A stretch of DNA of 9,992 nt from Gardnerella kenyensis (GTDB taxonomy: Bacteria > Actinomycetota > Actinomycetes > Actinomycetales > Bifidobacteriaceae). Shown one piece after another: positions 1-5,950 of the stretch. A program made the translations under genes and the position numbers. The first letter of the stretch is position 1. Each line of letters starts with the position of its first letter. The notes under the pieces are model-generated. The model was not told where the DNA came from. It ran no database searches and saw only the letters and a list, made by a program, of their open reading frames with translations. The stretch lies in NCBI GenBank assembly GCA_003585735.1, contig NQOH01000005.1:66718-76709 (forward strand), in the 5' to 3' direction.

Positions 1-304
1 GAATCTTGGAATTGATCCTGGAAGAACTGCAGAAGAAGGCGTGGAAAATCTTGCGCGCGCTGTAGAAGCTTACCGAGATCAAAAACTTGGCATGGATGCT
101 TCGTTTAAGTCTTGCGGAGTAGACGAAGAATACTACTGGTCAATGCTTGATCATATTGGCATGCGTGCTTATGAAGATCAATGCGCTCCTGCAAATCCTC
201 GTATTCCTCAAATTGAAGATATGAAAGATATTGCTATTGCTGCATATTATGGTGTTTCTCAAGAAGAAGGCCATCGTATGCGTATGGAGCGTGAAGCTGC
301 GTAA
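1..304 (+). CDS. adhE: Bifunctional acetaldehyde-CoA / alcohol dehydrogenase, C-terminal fragment
   Basis: This is the 3' end of a gene that starts before the window; codons are in phase from base 2 and it stops at TAA 302-304. About 100 residues are visible. The stretch DEEYYWSMLDHIGMRAYEDQC followed by APANPRIPQIEDMKDIAIAAYYG matches the end of the iron-dependent alcohol dehydrogenase domain of AdhE, where other species have DQC.GANPRYP and a terminal AYYG. AdhE reduces acetyl-CoA to acetaldehyde and then ethanol in the cytoplasm, regenerating NAD+ during fermentation. The aldehyde dehydrogenase half and the iron-ligand residues lie outside the window, so a single-domain iron alcohol dehydrogenase cannot be excluded. 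A 17-residue tail follows AYYG. The GTG at base 41 is internal and not a start. The gene is followed by its own terminator, so it is a separate transcription unit from the ribosomal genes. Confidence 0.85.
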   Translation, partial: NLGIDPGRTAEEGVENLARAVEAYRDQKLGMDASFKSCGVDEEYYWSMLDHIGMRAYEDQCAPANPRIPQIEDMKDIAIAAYYGVSQEEGHRMRMEREAA

Positions 305-417
305 TAATTAAATAATCGCAAATACTAAATAATCGTAAATATTAAATAATTAAATAATTGCGATAATTAAATAATCGTAAATATTGTAATAATTAAATAA
401 TTACGTATTTAGTAAAT
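305..417. repeat. A+T-rich tract of TAAATAAT repeats after adhE
   Basis: The spacer directly after the adhE stop is almost pure A+T and built from a short recurring unit. The core TAAATAAT begins at 309, 326, 343, 351, 368 and 394. An 18-base version, TAAATAATCGTAAATATT, is exact at 326-343 and 368-385, and a copy at 309-326 differs at two positions. Spacings are 17, 17, 8, 17 and 26 bases, so the array is roughly periodic but imperfect. It is transcribed as the 3' untranslated region of adhE. No coding sequence is supported here. It may have arisen by replication slippage; a protein-binding role is possible but unproven. Confidence 0.7.
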
Positions 418-459
418 AAATGGCAGGAGCTTAACTAACTGTAGTTCCTGCCATTTTTT
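418..459 (+). terminator. Intrinsic terminator of adhE
   Basis: An inverted repeat pairs 418-428 with 446-456 in 11 perfect base pairs (core TGGCAGGA / TCCTGCCA). The stem extends inward by a G-T wobble and two more pairs, leaving a loop of about 11 bases. The 3' arm runs directly into six T residues (454-459). This is a classic rho-independent terminator and separates adhE transcription from the S10 operon. The A-run on the 5' side also gives some terminator character on the opposite strand, but no convergent gene is seen. Confidence 0.9.
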
Positions 460-706
460 GTTGAAAAATAGCCGACACGCCCGGTTTTTAATAATCGAAG
501 GTTGATGGTTTAATTGCTTAGTTGCCTGTTTTAAGGCTCGCATATTGTAATTCAAAAAAGCGAGCGCGGAAGCGAAAACTTTTTCATGTGAATGAGTTTT
601 TGATGCTGCGCACTGATGTGGAATGACCTTAGGTGTCTATTCTCGACGGTGCCCTTAAATTCAGGTTGGTAAACAGTAAACGAATCGCTAGAAAGGGCGG
701 ACGGCA
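460..706 (+). promoter_or_regulatory. Upstream region and leader of the S10 operon
   Basis: These 247 bases between the adhE terminator and rpsJ hold no convincing gene, but must hold the promoter and mRNA leader of the operon. Visible elements are a weak promoter-like pair near 522-548, a 6-bp inverted repeat GCTCGC (536-541) / GCGAGC (560-565), three small ATG-initiated upstream frames (592-603, 603-626, 616-672), and a strong Shine-Dalgarno AGAAAGGG (690-697) before the rpsJ ATG. GCCC at 651-654 could pair with GGGC at 695-698 and cover the ribosome site, but this is only 4-5 pairs over a long loop. S10 operons in gamma-proteobacteria are autoregulated by L4 through such a leader; whether that applies here is not shown. 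Confidence 0.55.
522..548 (+). promoter_or_regulatory. Candidate sigma-A-type promoter for the S10 operon
   Basis: TTGCCT (522-527) resembles a -35 box and TATTGT (543-548) a -10 box, but the 15-base spacer is short and both boxes deviate from consensus. Nothing clearly better was found between the adhE terminator and rpsJ. A start near 555 would give a leader of about 150 bases. The -10 lies in the loop of the 536-565 inverted repeat. Treat this as a guess about location only. Confidence 0.25.
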
Positions 707-1015
707 ATGGCGGGACAGAAAATCCGCATCAGGCTTAAGTCCTATGACCATGAGGTCATCGACCAATCGGCGAAGAAAATCGTCGAGACGGTGACGAACG
801 CGGGCGCCACAGTAGTGGGTCCGGTTCCTCTGCCGACCGAGAAGAACGTGTTTGTTGTTATCCGTTCTCCTCACAAATATAAGGATTCTCGCGAGCATTT
901 CGAGATGCGCACTCATAAGCGCCTCATTGACATCGTAGATCCAACGCCAAAGGCTGTGGATTCTTTGATGCACATTGACCTGCCTGCGGATGTAAACATC
1001 GAGATCAAGCTGTAG
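707..1015 (+). CDS. rpsJ: 30S ribosomal protein S10
   Basis: A 102-residue protein of normal S10 length, first gene of the operon. S10 sits in the head of the 30S subunit and, in other bacteria, also acts with NusB in transcription antitermination. The family signature is plain in the middle: PTEKNVFVVIRSPHKYKDSR followed by EHFEMRTHKRLIDI (about residues 43-76), which includes the loop that contacts 16S rRNA and NusB. The ATG at 707 is supported by AGAAAGGG at 690-697, nine bases upstream and complementary to the 16S rRNA 3' end. The gene follows a 247-base untranslated region, fitting its role as operon head, and is separated from rplC by 14 bases. A long frame on the opposite strand is a codon-bias shadow. 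Confidence 0.98.
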   Translation: MAGQKIRIRLKSYDHEVIDQSAKKIVETVTNAGATVVGPVPLPTEKNVFVVIRSPHKYKDSREHFEMRTHKRLIDIVDPTPKAVDSLMHIDLPADVNIEIKL

Positions 1016-1029
1016 GAAGGGGGAGAATA

Positions 1030-1680
1030 ATGTCGCAGAATAATAATCGCACTGCTTTGCTCGGCCGCAAGCTGGGTATGTCGCAGGTTTGGGATGAAAA
1101 CGGCTTCTTCGTCCCCGTAACTCTGGTTGAGGTTTCTACCAACGTAGTTACCGCTGTAAAGACCGTAGAATCTGACGGCTATTGCGCTGTTCAGCTCGGT
1201 TATGGCCAGATTGATCCTACCAAGGTGACCAAGCCATTGGCTGGCCATTTTGCAAAGGCTGGTGTAACTCCTCGTCGTCACCTCGCTGAGGTGCGCACGG
1301 AGAACGCAGCAGAGTATCAGCCAGGTCAGGAATTGACCGCTGAGGTGTTCGCTGAGGGTTCTGAAGTAGATGTCACTGGCACTACCAAGGGTAAGGGCTT
1401 TGCTGGCACTATTAAGCGTTGGGGCTTCAAGTCCTATCGTCGTACTCACGGCTCGCACAAGAACGAACGTCGCCCAGGTTCTGTGGGCGCTTGCGCAACT
1501 CCAAGCCGCATTTTGAAGGGCAAGCGTATGGCTGGTCGCATGGGTCATGTGACTTCCACCGCGCTCAACCTCACCATCGTTTCTTCGGATGTCGAGAACG
1601 GCATTCTCGCTATTAAGGGCGCTGTTCCAGGTCCTAAGGGCGCAATCGTTCTCGTCCGTTCGGCAGTGAAGGGAGCCTGA
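1030..1680 (+). CDS. rplC: 50S ribosomal protein L3
   Basis: A 216-residue L3, of usual bacterial length. L3 is an early-assembling 50S protein that binds the 3' part of 23S rRNA and sends a loop towards the peptidyl transferase centre. The N-terminus (LLGRKLGMSQVWDENG) and the central extension (KGKGFAGTIKRWGFKSYRRT, then HGSHKNERRPGSVGACATPS and KGKRMAGRMG) are diagnostic. In E. coli the equivalent of GACATPS is GQNQTPG, which holds the glutamine methylated by PrmB; both glutamines are replaced here, so that modification cannot occur at this site. The start is supported by a purine-rich site GGAAGGGGGAG at 1016-1026. The stop is five bases before rplD. Confidence 0.98.
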   Translation: MSQNNNRTALLGRKLGMSQVWDENGFFVPVTLVEVSTNVVTAVKTVESDGYCAVQLGYGQIDPTKVTKPLAGHFAKAGVTPRRHLAEVRTENAAEYQPGQELTAEVFAEGSEVDVTGTTKGKGFAGTIKRWGFKSYRRTHGSHKNERRPGSVGACATPSRILKGKRMAGRMGHVTSTALNLTIVSSDVENGILAIKGAVPGPKGAIVLVRSAVKGA

Positions 1681-1685
1681 TAATT

Positions 1686-2351
1686 ATGGCAAACGTAACT
1701 CTGAACGTCACTGATACTACGGGCAAGGCAAACGGTACTGTTGAAGCTCCTGCTGAGATTTTCGGCATCTCCAACGAAGACGTTTTGGCTCATGGCCCAT
1801 TGGTTCATCAGGTCGTAATCGCTCAGCTTGCTGCTGCTCGTCAGGGCACCCATGCTGTGAAGAATCGTGCTAATGTTTCCGGTGGCGGTAAGAAGCCATG
1901 GAAGCAGAAGGGCACCGGTCGTGCTCGTCAAGGCTCCATTCGTGCTCCACAGTGGGTACATGGTGGCGTTGTTCACGGTCCAGTTCCTCGTAAGTACGAT
2001 CAGCGTACCCCGAAGAAGATGAAGGCAGCTGCTCTTCGTTACGTTCTTTCGGATCGTGCAAATGCTGGACGTATTGCTGTAGTTGATTTTGGTATTAAGG
2101 ATGTTCCATCCACCAAGAAGGCAGTTGCAGCACTTACCCCTGTGACCAATAACCAGTTCACCACTGTTGTGCTTTCTCGTGAAAACATCAATGAGTGGAT
2201 GTCTGTACGCAATATCCCAACGGTGCACGTGATCTTCGCTGATCAGCTCAACACCTACGATGTTGTTACAGCTCAGTACGTCGTCTTCTCCAAGGAAGGC
2301 TTCGAAGCCTTCGTTGCTGCTAAGACCGAGCCTGTCGTTAAGGAGGCCTGA
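1686..2351 (+). CDS. rplD: 50S ribosomal protein L4
   Basis: A 221-residue protein of the L4/L1e family. L4 binds domain I of 23S rRNA, and its extended loop lines the exit tunnel. The loop is clear at residues 65-84 (SGGGKKPWKQKGTGRARQGS). Lys and Gly positions where macrolide-resistance changes are known elsewhere look wild type. In gamma-proteobacteria L4 also represses its own operon through the S10 leader; no matching leader structure could be demonstrated here. The N-terminal 20 residues are Thr/Asn-rich and variable, as usual for the family. The start at 1686 follows AAGGGAG at 1669-1675, inside the end of rplC. The stop overlaps the region carrying the rplW ribosome site. Confidence 0.98.
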   Translation: MANVTLNVTDTTGKANGTVEAPAEIFGISNEDVLAHGPLVHQVVIAQLAAARQGTHAVKNRANVSGGGKKPWKQKGTGRARQGSIRAPQWVHGGVVHGPVPRKYDQRTPKKMKAAALRYVLSDRANAGRIAVVDFGIKDVPSTKKAVAALTPVTNNQFTTVVLSRENINEWMSVRNIPTVHVIFADQLNTYDVVTAQYVVFSKEGFEAFVAAKTEPVVKEA

Positions 2352-2356
2352 TTTAA

Positions 2357-2653
2357 ATGGTCGCAGTCCATAACCCAGCACATGACGTAATTCTCAAGCC
2401 AGTTGTTTCTGAAAAGAGCTATGCAGCTTCTGATCGTGGCCAGTACACTTTCGTAGTTGCTCCAGATGCTAACAAGGTTCAGATCAAGCAGGCTATCGAA
2501 GAAATCTTCAAGGTCAAGGTGACAAACGTTAACACCCTGAACCGCGCTGGCAAGTTGAAGCGCTCCCGCACCGGTTTCGGCCGTCGTGTGAATCAGAAGC
2601 GCGCTATTGTCACCGTGGCTGAAGGCCAAACGATTGACATCTTTGGTAACTGA
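2357..2653 (+). CDS. rplW: 50S ribosomal protein L23
   Basis: A 98-residue L23, of normal length. L23 sits at the exit of the polypeptide tunnel and is the docking site for trigger factor and signal recognition particle. The N-terminal motif KPVVSEKS carries Glu19, equivalent to the conserved glutamate that binds trigger factor in E. coli (known from the family). Residues 38-60 (ANKVQIKQAIEEIFKVKV, then NVNTL) form the standard helix and strand, and GFGRRVNQKRAIVTVAEGQ is the C-terminal signature. The ribosome site AAGGAGG (2340-2346) lies in the last codons of rplD, eleven bases before the ATG, so translation is probably coupled. Confidence 0.98.
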   Translation: MVAVHNPAHDVILKPVVSEKSYAASDRGQYTFVVAPDANKVQIKQAIEEIFKVKVTNVNTLNRAGKLKRSRTGFGRRVNQKRAIVTVAEGQTIDIFGN

Positions 2654-2687
2654 AGGCTAGCCGAGAAAAGTAAAGGAATACTATATT

Positions 2688-3518
2688 ATGGCTATCCGCG
2701 TTTATAAGCCGACGACTGCAGGCCGTCGCAACGCTTCGGTTTCGGATTTTGCCGAGATCACGCGCTCTACGCCTGAAAAGTCGCTGGTACGCAAACTCAG
2801 CAAGACTGGTGGTCGTAACTCTTACGGCCGCATGACTTCTCGCCATCGCGGCGGCGGTCACAAGCGTCAGTATCGTCTCATCGACTTCAAGCGTTGGGAC
2901 AAGGATGGCGTGCCGGCAAAGGTTGCTCATATTGAGTATGACCCTAACCGTTCCGCTCGCATCGCATTGTTGCACTATGCAGATGGTGAAAAGCGTTACA
3001 TTATCGCTCCTGAAGGCATTGCCCAGGGTGATGTTATTGAGACCGGTGCTCAGGCTGATATTAAGCCAGGCAACAACCTGCCTCTGAAGAATATCCCAAC
3101 CGGTACTGTGGTTCACGCAATCGAACTTCGTCCACTTGGTGGCGCAAAGATTGCTCGTTCCGCTGGTGCTGCTGTTCAGCTCGTCGCTAAGGATGGCGCT
3201 TACGCTCAGTTGCGTATGCCATCTGGCGAAATTCGTAACGTTGACGCTCGTTGCCGCGCTACGATTGGCGAAGTTGGTAATTCTGATCATGCCAACATTG
3301 AGCTTGGTAAAGCAGGTCGTGCACGTTGGCTTGGTCGTAGGCCAATCACCCGTGGTGAATCCATGAACCCTGTGGACCACCCACATGGTGGTCGTACCCG
3401 TGGTGGCAAGCCGCCAGTTTCTCCATGGGGCAAGGGCGAGGTTCGTACACGTCGTCCAAAGAAGGCTTCGAACAAGATGATTGTTCGTCGTCGCCCGAAT
3501 GGTAAGAACCGCAAGTAA
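2688..3518 (+). CDS. rplB: 50S ribosomal protein L2
   Basis: A 276-residue L2, of standard length. L2 binds 23S rRNA near the peptidyl transferase centre and is needed for subunit joining. Seen in order: the N-terminal basic region, SRHRGGGHKRQYRLIDFKR (51-69), the oligonucleotide-binding-fold and SH3-like core, and the C-terminal loop MNPVDHPHGG (226-235) holding the conserved histidines 231 and 233. Immediately after HPHGG the usual GEG triplet is absent: the sequence goes directly to RTRGGKPPVSPWGKG, making the glycine-rich loop two to three residues shorter than in E. coli or Mycobacterium as I recall them. The reading frame is clean, so this is not a frameshift. The start follows AAAGGA (2672-2677); a 34-base gap precedes the gene. 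Confidence 0.98.
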   Translation: MAIRVYKPTTAGRRNASVSDFAEITRSTPEKSLVRKLSKTGGRNSYGRMTSRHRGGGHKRQYRLIDFKRWDKDGVPAKVAHIEYDPNRSARIALLHYADGEKRYIIAPEGIAQGDVIETGAQADIKPGNNLPLKNIPTGTVVHAIELRPLGGAKIARSAGAAVQLVAKDGAYAQLRMPSGEIRNVDARCRATIGEVGNSDHANIELGKAGRARWLGRRPITRGESMNPVDHPHGGRTRGGKPPVSPWGKGEVRTRRPKKASNKMIVRRRPNGKNRK

Positions 3519-3533
3519 GGGAGTGTCGAATAG

Positions 3534-3812
3534 ATGACTCGTAGCATCAAGAAGGGCCCTTTCGTCGACGCCCACTTGCAGAAGAAAGTCGACGAGCAAA
3601 ACGACAAGGGCACGCATAACGTCATTAAGACGTGGTCGCGTCGTTCGATGATCACTCCTGATTTCATTGGACACACCTTTGCCGTACACGATGGCCGCAA
3701 GCATGTGCCGGTATTCGTTACCGAAGCCATGGTTGGTCATAAGCTCGGTGAGTTCGCCCCGACCAAGACCTTCAAGGGTCATGTGAAGGACGACAAAAAG
3801 GCACGCCGCTAA
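3534..3812 (+). CDS. rpsS: 30S ribosomal protein S19
   Basis: A 92-residue S19, full length. S19 lies in the head of the 30S subunit, forms a complex with S13, and contacts the A-site finger of the 50S subunit. The motifs MTRSIKKGPFVDAHL at the N-terminus, KTWSRRSMITPDFIGHTFAV in the middle and EAMVGHKLGEFAPTKTFKGH near the end are family signatures. The ATG at 3534 is preceded by AAGGGAG (3517-3523), which includes the last bases of the rplB stop codon, at ten bases' spacing. The coding sequence is visibly richer in C-ending codons than rplB or rplD. It is followed by rplV after 16 bases. Confidence 0.98.
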   Translation: MTRSIKKGPFVDAHLQKKVDEQNDKGTHNVIKTWSRRSMITPDFIGHTFAVHDGRKHVPVFVTEAMVGHKLGEFAPTKTFKGHVKDDKKARR

Positions 3813-3828
3813 AGGAGAGTTAGGACAC

Positions 3829-4188
3829 ATGGAAGCTAAAGCAATCGCTCGTCACGTCCGCGTGACGCCGCGCAAGGCTCGCCGCATGGTCGACCTCATC
3901 CGAGGCAAGCGTGCAAGCGAAGCTATTACCATTTTGAAGTTTGCTCCTCAGGACGCATCATTGCCGGTGCGCAAGGTTCTCGAAAGCGCGATCGCTAACG
4001 CTCGCGTTAAGGCTGAAAAGGCCGGTGAACCATTCCGTGAGCAGGACTTGGTCATCAAGGAAACCTATGTGGATGAGGGCGTAACGCTTAAGCGTTTCCG
4101 TGCTCGTGCACAAGGTCGCGCTGCGCGCATTAACAAGCGCACCAGCCATATCACTGTTATCGTCTCGCTTAAGGAAGGAGCCCGCTAA
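3829..4188 (+). CDS. rplV: 50S ribosomal protein L22
   Basis: A 119-residue L22. The protein binds several 23S rRNA domains, and its beta-hairpin lines the peptide exit tunnel opposite L4. The N-terminal helix region (RHVRVTPRKARRMVDLIRGK, 8-27) and the hairpin with its flank (VDEGVTLKRFRARAQGRAAR, 81-100, then INKRTSHITVIV) are intact; no deletion of the LKR segment associated with macrolide resistance in other bacteria is seen. The start is supported by AAAGGAGAG immediately after the rpsS stop. The end carries AAGGAAGGAG (4171-4180), which serves as the rpsC ribosome site, so the two are coupled with only two bases between stop and start. Confidence 0.98.
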   Translation: MEAKAIARHVRVTPRKARRMVDLIRGKRASEAITILKFAPQDASLPVRKVLESAIANARVKAEKAGEPFREQDLVIKETYVDEGVTLKRFRARAQGRAARINKRTSHITVIVSLKEGAR

Positions 4189-4190
4189 AG

Positions 4191-5006
4191 ATGGGTCAGA
4201 AGATCAATCCTTTCGGCTATCGCCTGGGCATCACCGAGAATCATCGTTCTAAGTGGTTCTCCGACTCCAACAAGGCTGGCGAGCGTTATCGTGACTTCGT
4301 CCTTGAGGATGACAAGATTCGCAAGGAAATGAGCCATGACCTCGAGCGTGCTGGCGTATCTCGTATCGTTATTGAGCGCACTCGTGATCGCGTACGTGTT
4401 GATATTCACACCGCTCGTCCAGGTATTATTATCGGTCGTCGTGGTGCTGAAGCTGAGCGCGTTCGTGCAAAGCTCGAGAAGCTCACAGGCAAGCAAGTAC
4501 AGCTCAACATCTTCGAAGTGAAGAATGCTGCACTTGACGCTCAGTTGGTCGCTCAGGGAATTGCGGAGCAGTTGACAAACCGCGTTACATTCCGTCGTGC
4601 TATGCGCAAGGCACAGCAGGACGCAATGCGTGCAGGTGCCAAGGGTATCCGTATTAAGCTCTCCGGTCGCCTTGGTGGCGCCGAAATGAGCCGTTCTGAG
4701 TTCTATCGTGAGGGTCGCGTTCCACTGCAGACCCTTCGTGCCCTGATTGATTATGGCTTCTTCGAAGCTAAGACCACTTACGGCCGTATTGGCGTAAAGG
4801 TCTGGATTTACAAGGGTGATATGACCGAGCGTGAGTTTGAAGAGCAGCAGGCTCAGCAGGGTAAGCGTGAAGGCCGCCGTGGCGACCGTCGTCCACGTCG
4901 TGGCGCACGTCCTGCTAACCAGCAGAAGGCTGCTGAAGCACAGGCTGAAAAGCCAGCTGAAGCTGCAGCTGCTGAGGCTCCTGCCGCAACGGAAACGAAG
5001 GAGTGA
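4191..5006 (+). CDS. rpsC: 30S ribosomal protein S3 with Ala/Glu-rich C-terminal tail
   Basis: A 271-residue S3, longer than the E. coli form of about 233. S3 forms the mRNA entry site of the 30S subunit and, with S4 and S5, takes part in unwinding mRNA. The N-terminus MGQKINPFGYRLGI and a KH domain with GRRG at 82-85 are clear. The C-terminal domain contains RVTFRRAMRKA (131-141), corresponding to the basic helicase residues known in E. coli, and SGRLGGAEMSRSEFYREGRV. From about 212 the protein has an extra 60-residue tail, first Arg/Gly/Gln-rich (residues 217-246), then Ala/Glu/Pro-rich. Comparable tails are common in actinobacterial S3. Start chosen at 4191 after AAGGAAGGAG. Confidence 0.98.
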   Translation: MGQKINPFGYRLGITENHRSKWFSDSNKAGERYRDFVLEDDKIRKEMSHDLERAGVSRIVIERTRDRVRVDIHTARPGIIIGRRGAEAERVRAKLEKLTGKQVQLNIFEVKNAALDAQLVAQGIAEQLTNRVTFRRAMRKAQQDAMRAGAKGIRIKLSGRLGGAEMSRSEFYREGRVPLQTLRALIDYGFFEAKTTYGRIGVKVWIYKGDMTEREFEEQQAQQGKREGRRGDRRPRRGARPANQQKAAEAQAEKPAEAAAAEAPAATETKE

Positions 5007-5010
5007 GCAG

Positions 5011-5430
5011 ATGCTTATCCCAAAGAGGACTAAATATCGTAAGCAGCACCGTCCTACCCGTAGCGGCATGTCTAAGGGTGGAACCGAGATTGCTTTCGGC
5101 GATTTCGGTATTCAGGCGCTGGCTCCGGCCTACATCACTAACCGACAGATCGAGGCAGCTCGTATCGCAATGACTCGTTACATTAAGCGTGGCGGTCGTG
5201 TGTGGATTACGGTCTTCCCAGATCGTCCATTAACCAAGCACCCGCTTGGTGCGCGAATGGGTTCCGGTAAGGGTGCTCCAGAATTCTGGATTGCCAACAT
5301 CCACCCAGGCCGCGTAATGTTCGAGATCGGTGGTGTTTCTGAGGACATCGCTCGCGAGGCTTTGCGCCGCGCTATCGATAAGCTCCCAATGAAATGCCGT
5401 GTTATTGCGCGTGAAGGCGGTGACATCTGA
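5011..5430 (+). CDS. rplP: 50S ribosomal protein L16
   Basis: A 139-residue L16 starting MLIPKRTKYRKQHRP, the usual first residues of the family; upstream in-frame codons belong to the out-of-frame tail of rpsC and are not part of the gene. L16 binds near the A site and 5S rRNA and organises tRNA accommodation. Signatures are GTEIAFGDFGIQALAPAYIT, RQIEAARIAMTRYIKRGGRV and PLGARMGSGKGAPEFWIA. Arg82 in GARMGSGKG corresponds to the arginine hydroxylated by YcfD in E. coli. Ile52 and Arg56, sites of evernimicin-resistance changes in pneumococcus, are wild type. The ATG is four bases after the rpsC stop, with AAGGAG (4999-5004) as the ribosome site. The stop overlaps the rpmC start in TGATG. Confidence 0.98.
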   Translation: MLIPKRTKYRKQHRPTRSGMSKGGTEIAFGDFGIQALAPAYITNRQIEAARIAMTRYIKRGGRVWITVFPDRPLTKHPLGARMGSGKGAPEFWIANIHPGRVMFEIGGVSEDIAREALRRAIDKLPMKCRVIAREGGDI

Positions 5431-5681
5431 TGCCAGTCGGAACTGCAGACTACACCATCAAGAATTTGAACGAGAAGACTAACGCTGAAATCGAAGGCTT
5501 CTTAAAGAAGTCCAAGGAAGAGCTTTTTAACTTGCGCTTCCAGGCAGCAACTGGTCAACTCGAAAACAGCGCTCGCCTCAAGGCGGTCAAGCACGACATA
5601 GCCAGGATGTATACTATCCTGCGTGAGCGTGAACTCGGCATCAGCCAAGAGCCTGGCGCCACTGAGGTCAAGGAGAAGTAA
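5430..5681 (+). CDS. rpmC: 50S ribosomal protein L29
   Basis: An 83-residue L29, slightly longer than the usual 60-70. L29 is a small two-helix protein near the tunnel exit, next to L23. The hairpin is seen in KNLNEKTNAEIEGFLKKSKE, then LFNLRFQAATGQLENSARLK and AVKHDIARMYTILRERE. The first ten residues (MPVGTADYTI) and the last fifteen or so (GISQEPGATEVKEK) are extra and low in conservation. The start shares one base with the rplP stop (TGATG), implying translational reinitiation; the upstream site is the purine-rich GAAGGCGG (5413-5420). The gene is followed two bases later by rpsQ. Confidence 0.96.
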   Translation: MPVGTADYTIKNLNEKTNAEIEGFLKKSKEELFNLRFQAATGQLENSARLKAVKHDIARMYTILRERELGISQEPGATEVKEK

Positions 5682-5683
5682 GC

Positions 5684-5950
5684 ATGGCTGAGAACCAAGA
5701 GCGCAACTTCCGCAAGGTTCGTCGCGGTTACGTCGTGTCCGAGGCCATGGACAAGACGATTGCCGTTGAGCTGGAGCAGCGTTCGACACACCCGCTTTAC
5801 GGTAAAGTCGTTCGCTCCACCCGCAAGGTCAAAGCCCATGATGAACACAACGAGGCACATATTGGCGACCTCGTGAGTATTATGGAAACTCGGCCCCTGA
5901 GCAAGACCAAGCGTTGGCGTCTCGACTCGATTATCGAGCGCGCCAAGTAA
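5684..5950 (+). CDS. rpsQ: 30S ribosomal protein S17
   Basis: An 88-residue S17, last gene of the S10 block. S17 binds the 5' domain of 16S rRNA early in 30S assembly through an oligonucleotide-binding fold. Visible signatures are RKVRRGYVVSEAMDKTIAVE (residues 10-29), HPLYGKVVRSTRKVKAHDE, GDLVSIMETRPLSKTKRWRL and a short basic end. The ATG at 5684 follows AAGGAGAAGTAAGC, with the AAGGAG at 5670-5675 inside the last codons of rpmC. The codons are richer in C-ending and CGG/CGC forms than those of rplD. A 91-base spacer with a strong hairpin follows. Confidence 0.97.
   Translation: MAENQERNFRKVRRGYVVSEAMDKTIAVELEQRSTHPLYGKVVRSTRKVKAHDEHNEAHIGDLVSIMETRPLSKTKRWRLDSIIERAK

Noticed and set aside
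690..699. The shared ten-base AGAAAGGGCG before rpsJ (690-699) and rpsH (7571-7580) as a common operator
   Set aside because: The first seven bases are simply complementary to the 16S rRNA 3' end. The match is explained by Shine-Dalgarno function, and variants occur before rplF and other genes.
2634..2687. A perfect TTGACA (2634-2639) and TACTAT/TATATT (2679-2687) before rplB as an internal promoter
   Set aside because: The two elements are about 40 bases apart, far beyond a usable spacer. The TTGACA encodes part of the end of L23, and the -10-like sequence abuts the rplB start codon.
2610..3830. A 406-residue open frame on the minus strand across rplB, rpsS and part of rplW
   Set aside because: It lies wholly antisense to highly conserved ribosomal genes. 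Its composition (Thr, Leu, Ser, Asn rich) is what reverse reading of their codon bias gives. It shows no recognisable domain and no convincing ribosome site.
4185..5069. A 294-residue minus-strand frame opposite rpsC with a leucine/serine/cysteine-rich start resembling a membrane segment
   Set aside because: The hydrophobic run is the antisense of the Ala/Glu/Gln-rich S3 tail codons. It is a shadow of rpsC, not an independent membrane protein.
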